Assembly: GCA_036924285.1 (NCBI GenBank)
Contig: JAYKYS010000009.1
Span: 806,001 to 870,000, forward strand
DNA length: 64,000 bases
Reading direction: 5' to 3'
Origin: Asterella californica
Lineage: Eukaryota > Streptophyta > Marchantiopsida > Marchantiales > Aytoniaceae
Below the pieces are notes generated by a model. The model was not told the origin of the DNA. It worked only from the letters and a program-made list of their open reading frames with translations, and made no database searches. A program made the translations under genes and the position numbers. The stretch's first letter is position 1; each line of letters starts with the position of its first letter. This document shows, piece by piece, positions 46,213 through 58,108 of this stretch.

Positions 46213-48699
46213 TGTCACGTCAGATATTGCGTGAAGGATGTCTAGGAAAACGCGAGGTTCTTGGCTGTGGAGATGTTGTGTGCTGAAACAAAGACAAGAC
46301 AGAGAAAAACAACCACGAAAACAAACGCTGCGATATATACCAACTCCAAATGTATGTACACTGCCGGTTCTTTCTCCTAAGAGCACAGAACTGAAAAACA
46401 GACCAGAGTGATCTGTAACCTGCTTCAAAGTCCTAAAAAAAACTCCTGATTCTCAACCCTGACCCAAAAACACCGAAGCGTAGCTCAAAGCAAGAGAAAC
46501 TTCTCTTTGCTAACAAGCAGAGCTTCAGCAGTATCACACGATCCGAACCCAAGTCCAAACCACATCCATGTACAAGTTTTTAGCTAAAGCTACCTACCAC
46601 AAGCTGTATATAGCCAATCAGAACTCTAACGAACTCAAAAGAGCAAAACCTGTAGCGAAGAAATCGAAAAAAGCTTATCTGTCGACTTCCTCTTTTCACC
46701 AAACGGACTTCAAATGTCGATAGGGTCTCCCCAGCTGACTCCGTTAACCCAAGAAACCTTCAGATCCGACTCCCAACAGCCGAGATATCGCCGATTTTCG
46801 GTCGTAGGTGACCGAACCTTCAAAAACTCCTCCCTTCGGCTTAAAACCGCACACACCGCACAAACGGATCGTCTAAACTGATATCCGTCTTCCCTAGCAG
46901 ATAGATCTAGCTATCACGAACCCAACGAGACTCCAAACAAGTCGTTTGGAGTTCCCCTTGCAAAACCACGCAAGAAATTTGATCGCAGGTTGCAAAAAAC
47001 TGACGTAAATCGGTTCTCTGCGGCTCAAACTCGCTCACCACACCCAAACCAACAATCCAATCCACACACGGTCTTCTCCTATGAGTAGATGAAGACTCCC
47101 TGATCGCGTAGGCACCAAGAACGAAGAGCTTGGTTCACCGATCGCGAAGAACAAACCAATCTCAAGTCGCAGACGAACGAAAATCTGATGTAAGCGCTTC
47201 CCTGCGAGCCAATTTCACTCAGAACTCCTAAACCGCCCGATGAAACTTGATATCGTCTTCAATTTCCTGTAAAACTCGGTGTTCTGATCCCGATGGATCC
47301 AAGGACAACAAGTTTGGACTCCGGAACGACCCGAACGGTCCAACTCTCCTTCACAGGTAACTGAAATCTCCAATCTCCTTCCTGCGTCTCAATTTCTCTC
47401 AGTACACATCCCTTGATCCGTCTCTTCCCAAACCGTCTTAACCAGTGCGTAGCCTGCACAGCCTGAACCCAACGACGCCTTGCACGCTTGCATTGGACCT
47501 CCAAATCTCCCGAATCGTCCGTTGACAGGTCGCAGGTGCAAGCTACCCCCTAAGCTGCTCCCTTGTTACAGTCTCTGTACTTACGAAGTTCTCTCAATTC
47601 TGATGAAGCAGGCCCCTTGCGTCTTTGATATAACGCCTGAAGCCTCAAATACCAAGTCAGCAAGTAACTAGAGCCTAGCTTGATTTTATCTTCTTTCGAG
47701 TCGCATAACTTCATCACTAGATGTCCAAACGAAGTAAACAAAGATGCTCATGGAAAGCTCACAACGAACTCTACCCATCGATGCGATAAAAGTGAAGATC
47801 CGAAGTTGTGCCAAAAGCCTGTAAGCTGGGGCCTAGCTTGTTTTCTCCATCTTTCGAGTCTTGTAACTTCTCCACTAGGCGTCCAAACGAAGTAGACGAA
47901 GTGCCTATAGAGTGTTGACAAGAGCTCTATCCACTGATGCGATGAAAGCTAAGATCCGAAGTTGTGCCAAACGCCCGTAAGCTGGGGCTTAGCTTGTTTT
48001 CTCCATCTTTCGAGTCTTGTAACTTCTCCACTAGGCGTCCAAACGAAGTAGACGAAGTGCCTATGGAGTGCTGACAAGGAGCTCTATCCACTGATGTGAT
48101 GAAAGCGAAGATCCGAAGTTGTGCCAAAAGCTCGTAAGCTGGGGTCTAGCTTGTTTTCTCCATCTTTCGAGTCTTGTAACTTCTCCACTAGGCGTCCAAA
48201 CGAAATAGACGAAGTGTCTATGGAGTGCTGACAATGAGCTCTATCCACTGATGCGATGAAAGCGAAGATCCGAAGTTGTGCGAAAAGCCCGTAAGCTAAG
48301 GCCTAGCTTGTTTTCTCCATCTTTCGAGTCTTGTAACTTCTCCACTAGGTGTCCAAACGAAGTAGACGAAGTGCCTATGGAGTGCTGACAAGGAGCTCTA
48401 TCCACTGATGCGATGAAAACGAAGATCCGAAGTTGTGCCAAAAGCCCGTAAGCTGGGGCCTAGCTTGTTTTCTCCATCTTTCGAGTCTTGTAACTTCTCC
48501 ACTAGGCGTCCAAACGAAGTAGACGAAGTGTCTATGGAGTGTTGACAAGGAGCTCTATCCACTGATGTGATGAAAGTGGAGATCCAAAATGGTGCCAAAA
48601 GCCCGTAAGCTGGGGCCTAGCTTGTCTTTTCATGAGTGTCTTTGGAGTAACAAGCATCGAAGTCTGAATTTCATGTAGGAGCTGGTCCACGACACGACA
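46213..48699 (-). repeat. 5' LTR of C2
   Basis: 2487 bp on the minus strand, from TGTCGTGTCGTGGACC (48699) to CTGACGTGACA (46213). It holds six 157-bp units where C has two, which accounts for almost all of its extra 630 bp. The CA end is kept here, whereas C and the solo copy end in TA. Confidence 0.85.
47700..48640 (-). repeat. 157-bp tandem array in the C2 LTR (6 units)
   Basis: The landmark CACTAG..GTCCAAACGA starts at 47715, 47873, 48029, 48186, 48343 and 48500 (spacings 158, 156, 157, 157, 157). Each unit carries the AAGCT...AGCTT inverted repeat and CTTTCGAGTC. Confidence 0.9.
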
Positions 48700-49243
48700 C
48701 CGGGGATGTACCACTGCTACTGACATCCGAACTTGTAGTGCTACGTCCTGATCCTGAAACTACACAAGTAATGATAGAAACGTAGTTGGGAGACCAATGT
48801 TGTCTCCACGACTCAATCTCCACACTGTAGTCTCGCCTGAACTCATGGTAATCGTCCATCGGCGGTCCTTCCAAGTGTTGGAACAAACCTTTCCATGTCA
48901 TGAAAGACGTAAACAATTGTGGGTTCCGCATCTGCTGCAGATCGCACCAACTGTCAAACTCTTGGATGAAGTCATCCAGCTCAATGGTATCCACCGTACT
49001 CGAGTATCGTCGAGGTCTCTTCGTGACTCCATAGATCTCGTCAATGTCCCACAACAACAGTGTAGCGACACTAGACTCATCATCAAAAAATGCACTATCT
49101 ATGTCTGACTCGTCTTCTGGAACAACCGACGGCAATGGTGTAGATAGTCGATATCTCACTCCACTCCGTGTGTACCCACTGTCCAAGAAGTCCTCACCAG
49201 AACCTCCCGAGAACTCCGTGATGATAGAATCTCGTGAATACAC
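48700..49243 (-). pseudogene. gag N-terminal part of a D-family element
   Basis: An open frame on the minus strand from the ATG at 49243 to the edge of C2. It has an acidic start, then IELDDFIQEFDSWCDLQQMR, TSFMTWKGLFQHLEGPPMDD and SVEIESWRQHWSPNYVSII, a gag-core-like helical region. It breaks off at 48700 in a serine-rich stretch, where C2 begins. It may be the front of the same gag whose end is at 17668-15198; if so, D spans more than 40 kb with its guests. The assignment to D is by position and style, not by direct overlap. Confidence 0.55.
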
Positions 49244-50999
49244 TCTCCAACCAGAATGTCAAAATCTCCGTCACCACCGTAACCACAACTTGCCTAACCC
49301 GCTCCTACTGAGCTCACCTATCCCCTACTAGGACGGTTAAGGTAAGACAACATGTATCTGCCATCATCAGAGACAGCCTCCCAAGGTCTGTTGGTCGCTA
49401 GTCCAACCTCACCGTGAGAGAAACAAAGATAGTCTGACTGGTCCGCAACTCCAGCCTCACTACCGTCAGCACACTGGAGTGAATTCACTCAAGAAATCAA
49501 ACGCGACGCACAAACTGGAAGCAGTATATGGAGAGATTTCGATCACAAGAAGTCCAAACGATAGCCCTTCACATTCAGACATTCACATAACGAGTAACTC
49601 ATCCCCACCCAGACTGACGACTCCTCTTCCGTGATCACATGCACAATATATGACCACCAACTTTCATAACATGTACCTAAGGTCACTAACTAGATGTCCA
49701 CACCGCTAGCAGCTCCAAAAGTATCTCCGTGGTAGCTCTACTAGCTCACCCAAGACAACTGCCATCAATTGCTTTCATAGCATCTCTACGGTATAAGCAA
49801 ACACTACCACAACAACAAGTCTATAAGTACTTGCATGCATCTCTAGAAGACACAAAGAGCGTTGGTCTAGTGGTAAAGCCAAAGCTAAGAACTGCAGAGT
49901 TAAGTATGCAAGTTTCAAGAATAGTGTTGAGATGGGTGACCTGCTGGTTTTACACTTCCCACACAACTGAAGCTTGCATACCTCTCTCATGCAAGCACGC
50001 ACGCACGTCAGCAAGCTGGCTTGCGGCGAGCTCGAGCTCGGGCTCCGCTCCATCTCCACACTCTCGCACTCCGCTTCTCACGTCTCCGCACTCATGCACC
50101 TCTGCACCTCGAAGTCTCCGCTCCGCTTGGAGTAGAGTAGAAACTTGAGCCAAACAACACAAGAAGGACGTGTATGAAGAGAACACACCCAAAACAATAA
50201 CTTCGAGGTCGAAAACACACTCCACAAGGTCGAAATCTGTCAAATTGGCACTCGTAGGCGAGATTACGTTAGATTTTGGACCACTCGCAACCTTCTTCTA
50301 CTTGTAACTCCTTCGATCCTTTGTCAAATCGAACGATTTTTTGTGCGTTAGAATCGTCTTCTTAACGCGCACCTACTGCACTCCTCAGCACCAGAAGTTG
50401 CTGATCCATGCCTACATGACGTCCACCGATGCACTTCTGCCGACCTCAAATTGACCTCAAAATCCGTCATAAGAAATTCCAGCAGCGCTTCAACACTACC
50501 TCACCACCAAATCCGACCAAGAACAGATCCTTTCCAAATAGTACTAATCCACACAGCGATCAACCACAACACCAAAAAGAACCACTCCGCGCCCGCACGC
50601 ATCCGCATATCAAAAGTATCAACGATTTGCAAACTCCGGAGATACCACAGACAGAAATCTTCTACTTGAAATCTCTCAATCAGACCTCGCAATTCAAGTT
50701 CTTCGAGTGATAAACGATATGTACTCACTCCACCATGCCAACCGGCACTAAACAATCACTAAAGTCGAGCCAAATCCACTCTGTGCTCGCAGAGAATCCA
50801 GATTGCACTCACCAAGACTATCCACCGTAACTAGGAGCTTGAAGGCTTAACTCGAAGAACTAAGGCCTCCAAGCCTTACCTGCGAAGTATAACCCTAGTG
50901 GGCTATCCCAAGAACTCGTCCTAACGGCACTAACGACCCTACCGGGATTAGCCACTCCGCACTCGGTCAACGTAGCCGAGGTACCAAATTAACGTGACA
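49244..50999 (-). other. Probable leader and 5' LTR region of the D-family element
   Basis: About 1.75 kb without a supported gene, still of retroelement-like composition. On the minus strand it would begin TGTCACGTTAATTTGG at 50999, just where AT-rich DNA starts, which could be the LTR start. I found no primer site or matching second LTR. A tRNA-like A-box word (TGGTCTAGTGGTA, about 49864) lacks a convincing partner. Confidence 0.3.
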
Positions 51000-53900
51000 A
51001 TTTTTTTCTACCCAACTTGTTTTTTATTCTAGTTTTTGTACCTATGTCTTCTTGATTTCCTCCATATATTATAATATGGATGTTTATCCAATGTCTAAAC
51101 AAACAGAGTTGTTATTTAGAGATATCAATCAGTTTGAGAGAGATTCTCCTGCTGGGAGGATTAATTTTGTGCAAAGGCAGCCGCTTCCGGCTGCAGAAAG
51201 CCCCATGGTGATAAACAGCCCTAAAATATGGTGTCACGAGCCAAACCCTCTTCTTACTTGACAAAAAAGGTTCAGTTGTAGAGAGACAAAAACAGAGACT
51301 TCTCGGAAAGATTCTTCCAGACAAATCTTTTCATATGTTTTATTACATCTATCTATGGTATTTTATCATAGAGAACTTGATGAGAAGGTGGTTGCAATCA
51401 TCATTTAGGTAGAGCATGAATTATGAAATACTACTTGACTAAGTACAACTTATCTTTTATGCTTGTCTTTAAACCTATGTGACATTAAATCTTTCTTTTT
51501 GCATTTGATTGTATACAACTTGGATTCGCAGATTAAAAAAGTATAATGTACATTTAGGATGGGTGATCACGTCCAACTACTGCATAGAGATATTATTATT
51601 CAAGAGAGTTTGGTATGTATTATGTTTTAATTATCAACAGTACTTATTTATCAGTTAAAGAAAAGTATAACAATGTTGCTTAGGTAACTATAACATGATT
51701 TTTTCACTCATCGGAAGTTTGCTATACTATAATTAGATCTCAATGTTTTTCTGTATTATCTTGTTGTTAAGACTCTCGATTAACAAATTTGATCTCTTTA
51801 ATACTTAAATCCTTTATGCATATGTTCTGATGTTTCAACGACTAATTATATTAGTTTCGTCTTACATATTTCTACTTTTAAATAACCGTTTACCGAAGTA
51901 CTACCTTTAATTCATCACTTGTATCTCTTCTCTTTCACGAAATAAAACCCTCCCTCAATGAGAACCTCTCCATATTCTAGTACTCTATTTCAGATAATAT
52001 TCCTCACATGATCTTCCATGACCTTGAGGTTTTTTTACCCTAAAACTGAAATACATAAGCCCAATTATTGCATATTGAACTTGTCCATATGGTCAAATCT
52101 ACACGAGTTAGATCTCCAAATTTAAATAACTATATTATTAATCCAATATTTCAAGTGTTCACTTAACTATAATGGAATGTCACATGTATTTCATCATATA
52201 TATACTTCATATATCCTAGATCTTAAAAAAATCTATAATGTGATTTTGATATTATCATATATACATCTCTTTTAAATCTATATATTTTATATACAATTTA
52301 ATATTATATGTTATTTATGTAATATCAATAGTATATGCTCTGTGAAAAGTTTACTCTAGTAGATAGTGCCATGTATTCCTTAGCAATGCTAGCATGTTTA
52401 CATCTAGCCATCAAGTCATAGTTATGTTTGCGTTTGATGGAGTTGGATGGATGAAAATATTGCATCATGATCAAGATTCACGTGAAATTTCCATATGAAA
52501 TTTGGTTGGTCAAATTTCTCTGAAAAGTTTGTTATGAACCTCTTACATTTAGATATTTTTGTAAAATAACGAGTTTAGAGATAAAACTCAATAACGGGCC
52601 AATATTCTTTTTATTATTGATAAAAAGTAAAACTTCAAATCCTTTATTGGTCACCTGCATTTTGAAACAAAGTTCGTCATCTTAGATCACCGGTGACCTA
52701 ACAATCCAAAACATGTGCCATCATTGTTCATTTGAGTCTGACAATGGAATGAATTTGAAACTCGATTGAAATTTCAAGGTCGTCGATTCTTACAACGGCA
52801 CCCTTGATAATCCAATCGTAGTCTTCAAGATGACATGATGCACGTAATTAGCACTGATAACCGCATGTATAAGGACGACATGGATCGACCGTCAATGACT
52901 AGAGACGCCTTTGATCTGATCTTCGTCTTTAAAGATGATGCATCAAGCTGCTCGTCCGTAGGCACTCTGGAGTGGACGACAAGTGCAAGAATCACCAGCT
53001 CCACTTGAGTCATCGGATGGTCAAGCGATCTCATTTCACTTGCTCGAGGGGACAGTTCTTTGTATTTTGATGATAAAACGAATGAATCAAAGAGTATTTT
53101 AATACCTCTAATATTTTCATAAGAAATCAATTAATATATCATATTTTATAAATAAAATAATTATTCTAAAAAATCTTTTATATACATAAAATCCTATTTT
53201 ATTTAAACGTTTTGTTTAAAAAATTTTAAAGAATATATTTTACTTTTATTAACTTTTAGAAATTTTGCTTTAAATAATAAAATATACATGTGTTTATAAC
53301 AAAATCTCTTAGTGAACCCTCGAGATAGGAGTTGGAGGTCGTGGACGTTGAGGGCTCCCTTCACTTAACCGGTCGTCCACTGGATCACCATCGACTTGAT
53401 CTAGGTGTCACCGGCTCTACTCGGATCGCTGGACGACTTCATTTCACTCATTTTCATCACTGACGACCTTGCTCGTCAAAAAATAAACGATCAAAGAGCT
53501 ACGTAAATTATAACACGTTGATATACATACATATGCAAAATAACATACGCTCACACATTGTGATTAATACTTACTGCACGGTGTCGGCGATTACAGATGT
53601 GCCGATCTTCCAAGCAGTCTTTAAATAGAAGATAAAGAAATAAAATCCAGTTGTTATTTACATTTACGTAATAAGAATATGTTGGTATTTATATATGTGA
53701 AATAACAACTTGTGATTATTAATATTTAGTGTAGACGCCGTCAATCCAATGGTGAGTGACGACTTGATCGACATGTTTTTTTGCCAGTGACTACGAGCGC
53801 TCTAGAAGGAGCGACTTTGTGACGTACAGATCGTTGGCTATCCTTCTTGCCAATGTTTTATGAGTGGAGGTTGATCCCACTTCTATTTGGTGGAGGTCGT

Positions 53901-55880
53901 GGGCATTGTGAGTTCGCCTCCGTCCTACGTTTCCCCTTTCCACTCATATTCTAGTCAGCAACGACTCAATCTGACTTTGATTTTGAATGAGGTCATGAAC
54001 GCTGTAAGATCCTCTCTCTTTTTCAGTCTTTTCTCCTCTCATATTCTAGTGATCTTACTCCTTACAGATCATAGGCTCTCTTAAGTATCTGCGAAGAAGG
54101 CATCCTATGGTCGCCAATGCTTTACAAGTTGTCGGTCTCAGTATCTTGCACCGAGTCCACCGATCGTTTGCTAGTGTCTTGATGAGCATTTTTGTATGTG
54201 TATGTGTGGATGTATCATAAGGCGGTGTAGCTAAGAGATTGTGAGATATGGAGATGCAGCCTTAAGAGATAAACCCCCATATCCTATACAAGCATTTGAA
54301 ACAAGATTGTAAAGAGAGTAGTGATATATTGTGTGGAATATTACCAGTATTGCGTTGTGCAAAAGGATCATAAATGACATTTGAAGAGTATGATTTCTTG
54401 TATATGATGAAGTAAAGTGAGTGGATAATTCAACTATGTTTAGTCATGGTTAGTAAATCTATGACTAAATTACGGATAAAAATATTGAATTAAATGGGTT
54501 TTATATATTCTATCTTTGAGACAAAAATAGAGAAAAACAAGATTCTCAATTGAGGGTTGTTGATGTTGTTGAAGAGAAGAGATGCAAGTTACGGTTAAGA
54601 TAATACTTACGTATTAAGTCTGAATAACACCTCTAAGATCCATGATCTTGTCAAATTAATATCAAAAGAATAAAAATATGGAGTGGGCACCTAACTATAA
54701 ATATTACTAATATCTAAGTGACGTTGGTGTGATATTCTTGAACTACGCATTGTTTATCATTAAAACATAATAATCTCGAATCGATAGAATAAGTACTGTT
54801 GATCAATAAAATGTAACATATAATGTCCTCTCTTAATGTATTAATATTATCGATAATATGTAGTAGTCAAGTTGGACTTGATAATTTAGCATAAACCTAC
54901 CTTCTATTTGCTCTAATCTTTAAATAAAGTATGACAAAGGAAGATGTAATGTTACACAAGACAAGTATATCAAAGGATGTATGCTAATTTGATGCTACAA
55001 ACTTATACAAGAATTTTAGAATTTTGATTAATTAATTAACTATTCAATATCAATTCATGTTAAGAGTTATAATTTATAAATAACCTAAAAGTCTTTTCAA
55101 CATAGAATAATTACAAAATGGATATTTTAATTGTATTGACGTAGATATAAATAGATAATATAGATAAATGGATGATTTTAAATCATAATATTATTTTCAA
55201 ACTGAGCTCTGATTTCATTACTTATAATTAGGAAAATATATTTTAATCCTTACATTTATTATGACATGTTTGAGAAGTATTCTTAATCAATATCATATTC
55301 TTTAATTTTTATCCAGACCCAAATGTCTGCAAGAGTTAATATTACTATATACTAGTATTACTCTATATATTACTAAAGATAATATATTCACCAAGATCTG
55401 GTAAAAGAAAGAAATAAAAATAAACATATTATTTTCTTAGACATTTTATAAATTTTGTGCTAGCCAAAGCTATATAAATTATTCAAAGTAGAAAATTACA
55501 TAAATATTCAAATTTAATGTTATTGTATTCAAATTAATGAATATAAAAATAGAAGTATGAGAAAATTATGAAAGATAAATAATTCACAATCTCTACAAAG
55601 TTGAATAGTCCCGAAGAGTGATCTGTAGAAGGTGTACATACATACTTGATATGAACTATGAATTATAGTCTAGATCTGGAACCCAAAAAATTGGGAGATT
55701 TGTTATATGAATAAGTGAGGGTGCGAGATCATTCCTGTTACGCGTTTTATGTACCATATGCTCATGTCGGTATTCAATGGTAAATAAAACAAACTAATAT
55801 AGAAAAGTTTTATCTAATACTATCCCAATAAAACACACCAATTTCTTCTATCTTCATGAATTCAATTAAATCTATCGTAG
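51000..55880. other. AT-rich intergenic DNA, no gene recognised
   Basis: Composition changes abruptly at about 51,000. The only coding-like frame is 51079-51261 (plus; MDVYPMSKQTELLFRDINQ and on, 60 codons from that ATG), which I do not recognise and which has no visible partners. Two GC-richer islands (about 52,900-53,080 and 53,320-53,480; a further one near 53,730-54,190) share words such as GGAGGTCGTGG and TCATTTCACT and may be remnants of an old repeat. No RNA gene seen. Confidence 0.5.
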
Positions 55881-58108
55881 GTGTTAATATTGGATGTTAC
55901 ACAACTTAACAGAAGCTGCATCCAGCTTCTCACAGTTGACTACGTGCAGATTACTACTAACACTTCCATCCAGCGGACGGAAACTTGAATATGAAAGCAG
56001 CAGATTTGGTTTTGCTGCACAAAGTGCTGCTTTGTTTTGGGATTTGATCCGATCTATTTCTTTCAAGAAATGTAAGCACTTGACAGAGATGAAATATGAT
56101 GACATTGGAGAACAGCAGATTTATTCTCCATCATATTTATTTTCGTGCATACTATAAGACATCTGGTAGAACTGGATGTTGGGAAGCCTAGCCTTCTTGT
56201 CTTACCACGACCCATTACTTATGAGTGAGAGTGTCCCAAGAGGACAAGGAAAATACACAAACGTCACTGACTCGACAGAGCTCTCCTTTCCAGGGGAACC
56301 TTTCTCGCTGAGAAAAGATAAGAAAAGCTCCTTTTGAAGAAGACTGGGACATCCTCACAATTTTATCGGATGGCGGGCTAGATATATCAGCTGCGCGGCT
56401 TTTCCACATGTTGGTTTGATCACTTGCAACTGGCCTCACATTGGGATATCACATTTTTTCCTCCACGAATGATGTTCATTGCGTACCTTAGAAACAGATG
56501 ATTTGTTGCCTGTTAGCAGCAGCAGTCGAATGCTGCTGAATCTCCGGCCAACCTTCAGTACATTTACCGTCTCCGGATGGTTACTCAGCGTCTCTTCCCT
56601 TGATGAAACGAGCAGGAGGAGTGCAGCCGAACAGTAAGCATTTCTCGTAATCAGCATCTTGCAGCTAAAAGAGAGAACTCTATAGTAAGCTCGCAGGCAT
56701 TTAAATGAGTACAAGTCCGGGATGCCTGCGTCCTATCTTTATGTACATGTTCGCGTCTTATGGCTGGCTGCTAGCGTATTCTCCTAGTCAATCAACCGAA
56801 ATGTTTACAGCTTGAGCAAGGAAGTCGCGTGAAATATTGCGTTATCAAGCAAAGTAGACCTGGTGCAGTGCAGTGCAGGTCTGGGCCGGATTGACGAACT
56901 CAATACGAGTGAAAACACCCCGTCTGATCTACTACTCTTGAAAAAAGATATTCCCGCACGTGATTTCGGTCAGCGTCCACGAAGGGCGGAAGGAAGAGAA
57001 GTGTGAACAAGTAGAAGGTGAAGATGAAGATGGTAGTAGATGTTCCCCTTTCTCCCGTTTGAACTGGTCCTCGTCATCGTGATCGTGCAGCATCATGCCT
57101 GCCTGCAGTCCCTCCCTCACCATCATCGTATGCTTTGTGCATTGCCTGTACAGTAGCTTTACCATTTTGTTTCTGGATGCTTCCGTCTTCGTGCATCTCT
57201 TCTTCAAGACCTCCCTTTTCTCCTTCGCTCTTGGAATTAGGAGAGCTAGATGGAGGTGGAATTCAGTTCCATTCCATACCGAATTTGATAGTCGAGCTAC
57301 TTCTTGGACGACGGGCTGTAGCTGCCGGCCTTCTTGCCTTCTTGACCATCATAAGCTTCGATCAGTACCTCAGAAACCCACCTTCCGCTCGTTCCTGGAG
57401 CTCGTCAGTTGCTGCTAAGTCAGACGGCGGACGCACGGACGCAATCAATCAGTGAGGACACTACTATGGACGCCATCCACATTTTAGATAGTGGTTTAAT
57501 TCTCCAACATCAAGGCAGTTATTCTCTGGTACCTAGGACATGGTCTATTAGGCCATTCGTCACTAAACCGCTGTTAATCTCGTTCTTCCTATCTTGTGCC
57601 GAAGTCTTCTCCTTCCTTACTTGTTGAAATTCGATTCTATCTGTGGGTCCAGATCAGATGAGATGACATTTGCCGATGTGTCAGTAAGTAAGAAATGTAT
57701 CTCCCCCTCGATATGCAGGAAACTGGAGGAGCGAGTGGACTGCACTGCGGATCCTGAATAAACAAGTTGCTGATTTGTACTAAATGTCGGGAGTCTCTTA
57801 TGAAATTCAACACCTTGAAGCACAAATTCGAGACTATGTTGAGTAAGAAGACGAAGCTACCATCACCATCCATGTTTTTGCCAGAAGAAGGCTCTGCAGC
57901 AACTTCGATGACTACACAGTTAATTGCGAGAGCACCTTTATTGGTTCAAATAACCAAGATTGCTATTTGCTGCTGCTGCATGTTACGTACCACTTATCGA
58001 TGTCCAGCTCAAAAGTATCCGCTTGTTTGTTACTTGCCCTGCCTTAAAACTTTAGAAGAACTGAATTTCCTCCGCGGCTGCATACTGTGACTCCTTCTGC
58101 CGCTTCAG
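55881..58108. other. Region upstream of the carbonic anhydrase gene
   Basis: Base composition becomes gene-like from about 56,900. Plus-strand frames at 57159-57455 (with a hydrophobic run LLAFLTIISF), 57466-57627 (ATGGACGCC at 57466) and 57767-58090 could contain the missing first exon or exons of the gene, but none gives a clear splice into 58109 or a recognisable transit peptide. Minus-strand frames (56436-56714, 56932-57207) look random. Confidence 0.35.

Larger units (their letters stand above)
43968..48699 (-). mobile_element. Element C2: rearranged relative of C
   Basis: Minus-strand order: full 5' LTR (48699-46213), leader with GGTGGTGAACTCGACG as in C, gag (46042-44641), then directly an internal LTR fragment (44640-43968). 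The end of gag, the 3' non-coding region and both ends of the 3' LTR are missing. The left edge has the short shared word ACCTT with the B LTR, suggesting an illegitimate join. The right edge is followed by CCGG and a D-family gag. Confidence 0.75.

Noticed and set aside
49858..49930. tRNA A-box-like word TGGTCTAGTGGTA
   Set aside because: No B box of the right sequence and no cloverleaf. At best a decayed tRNA-derived repeat.
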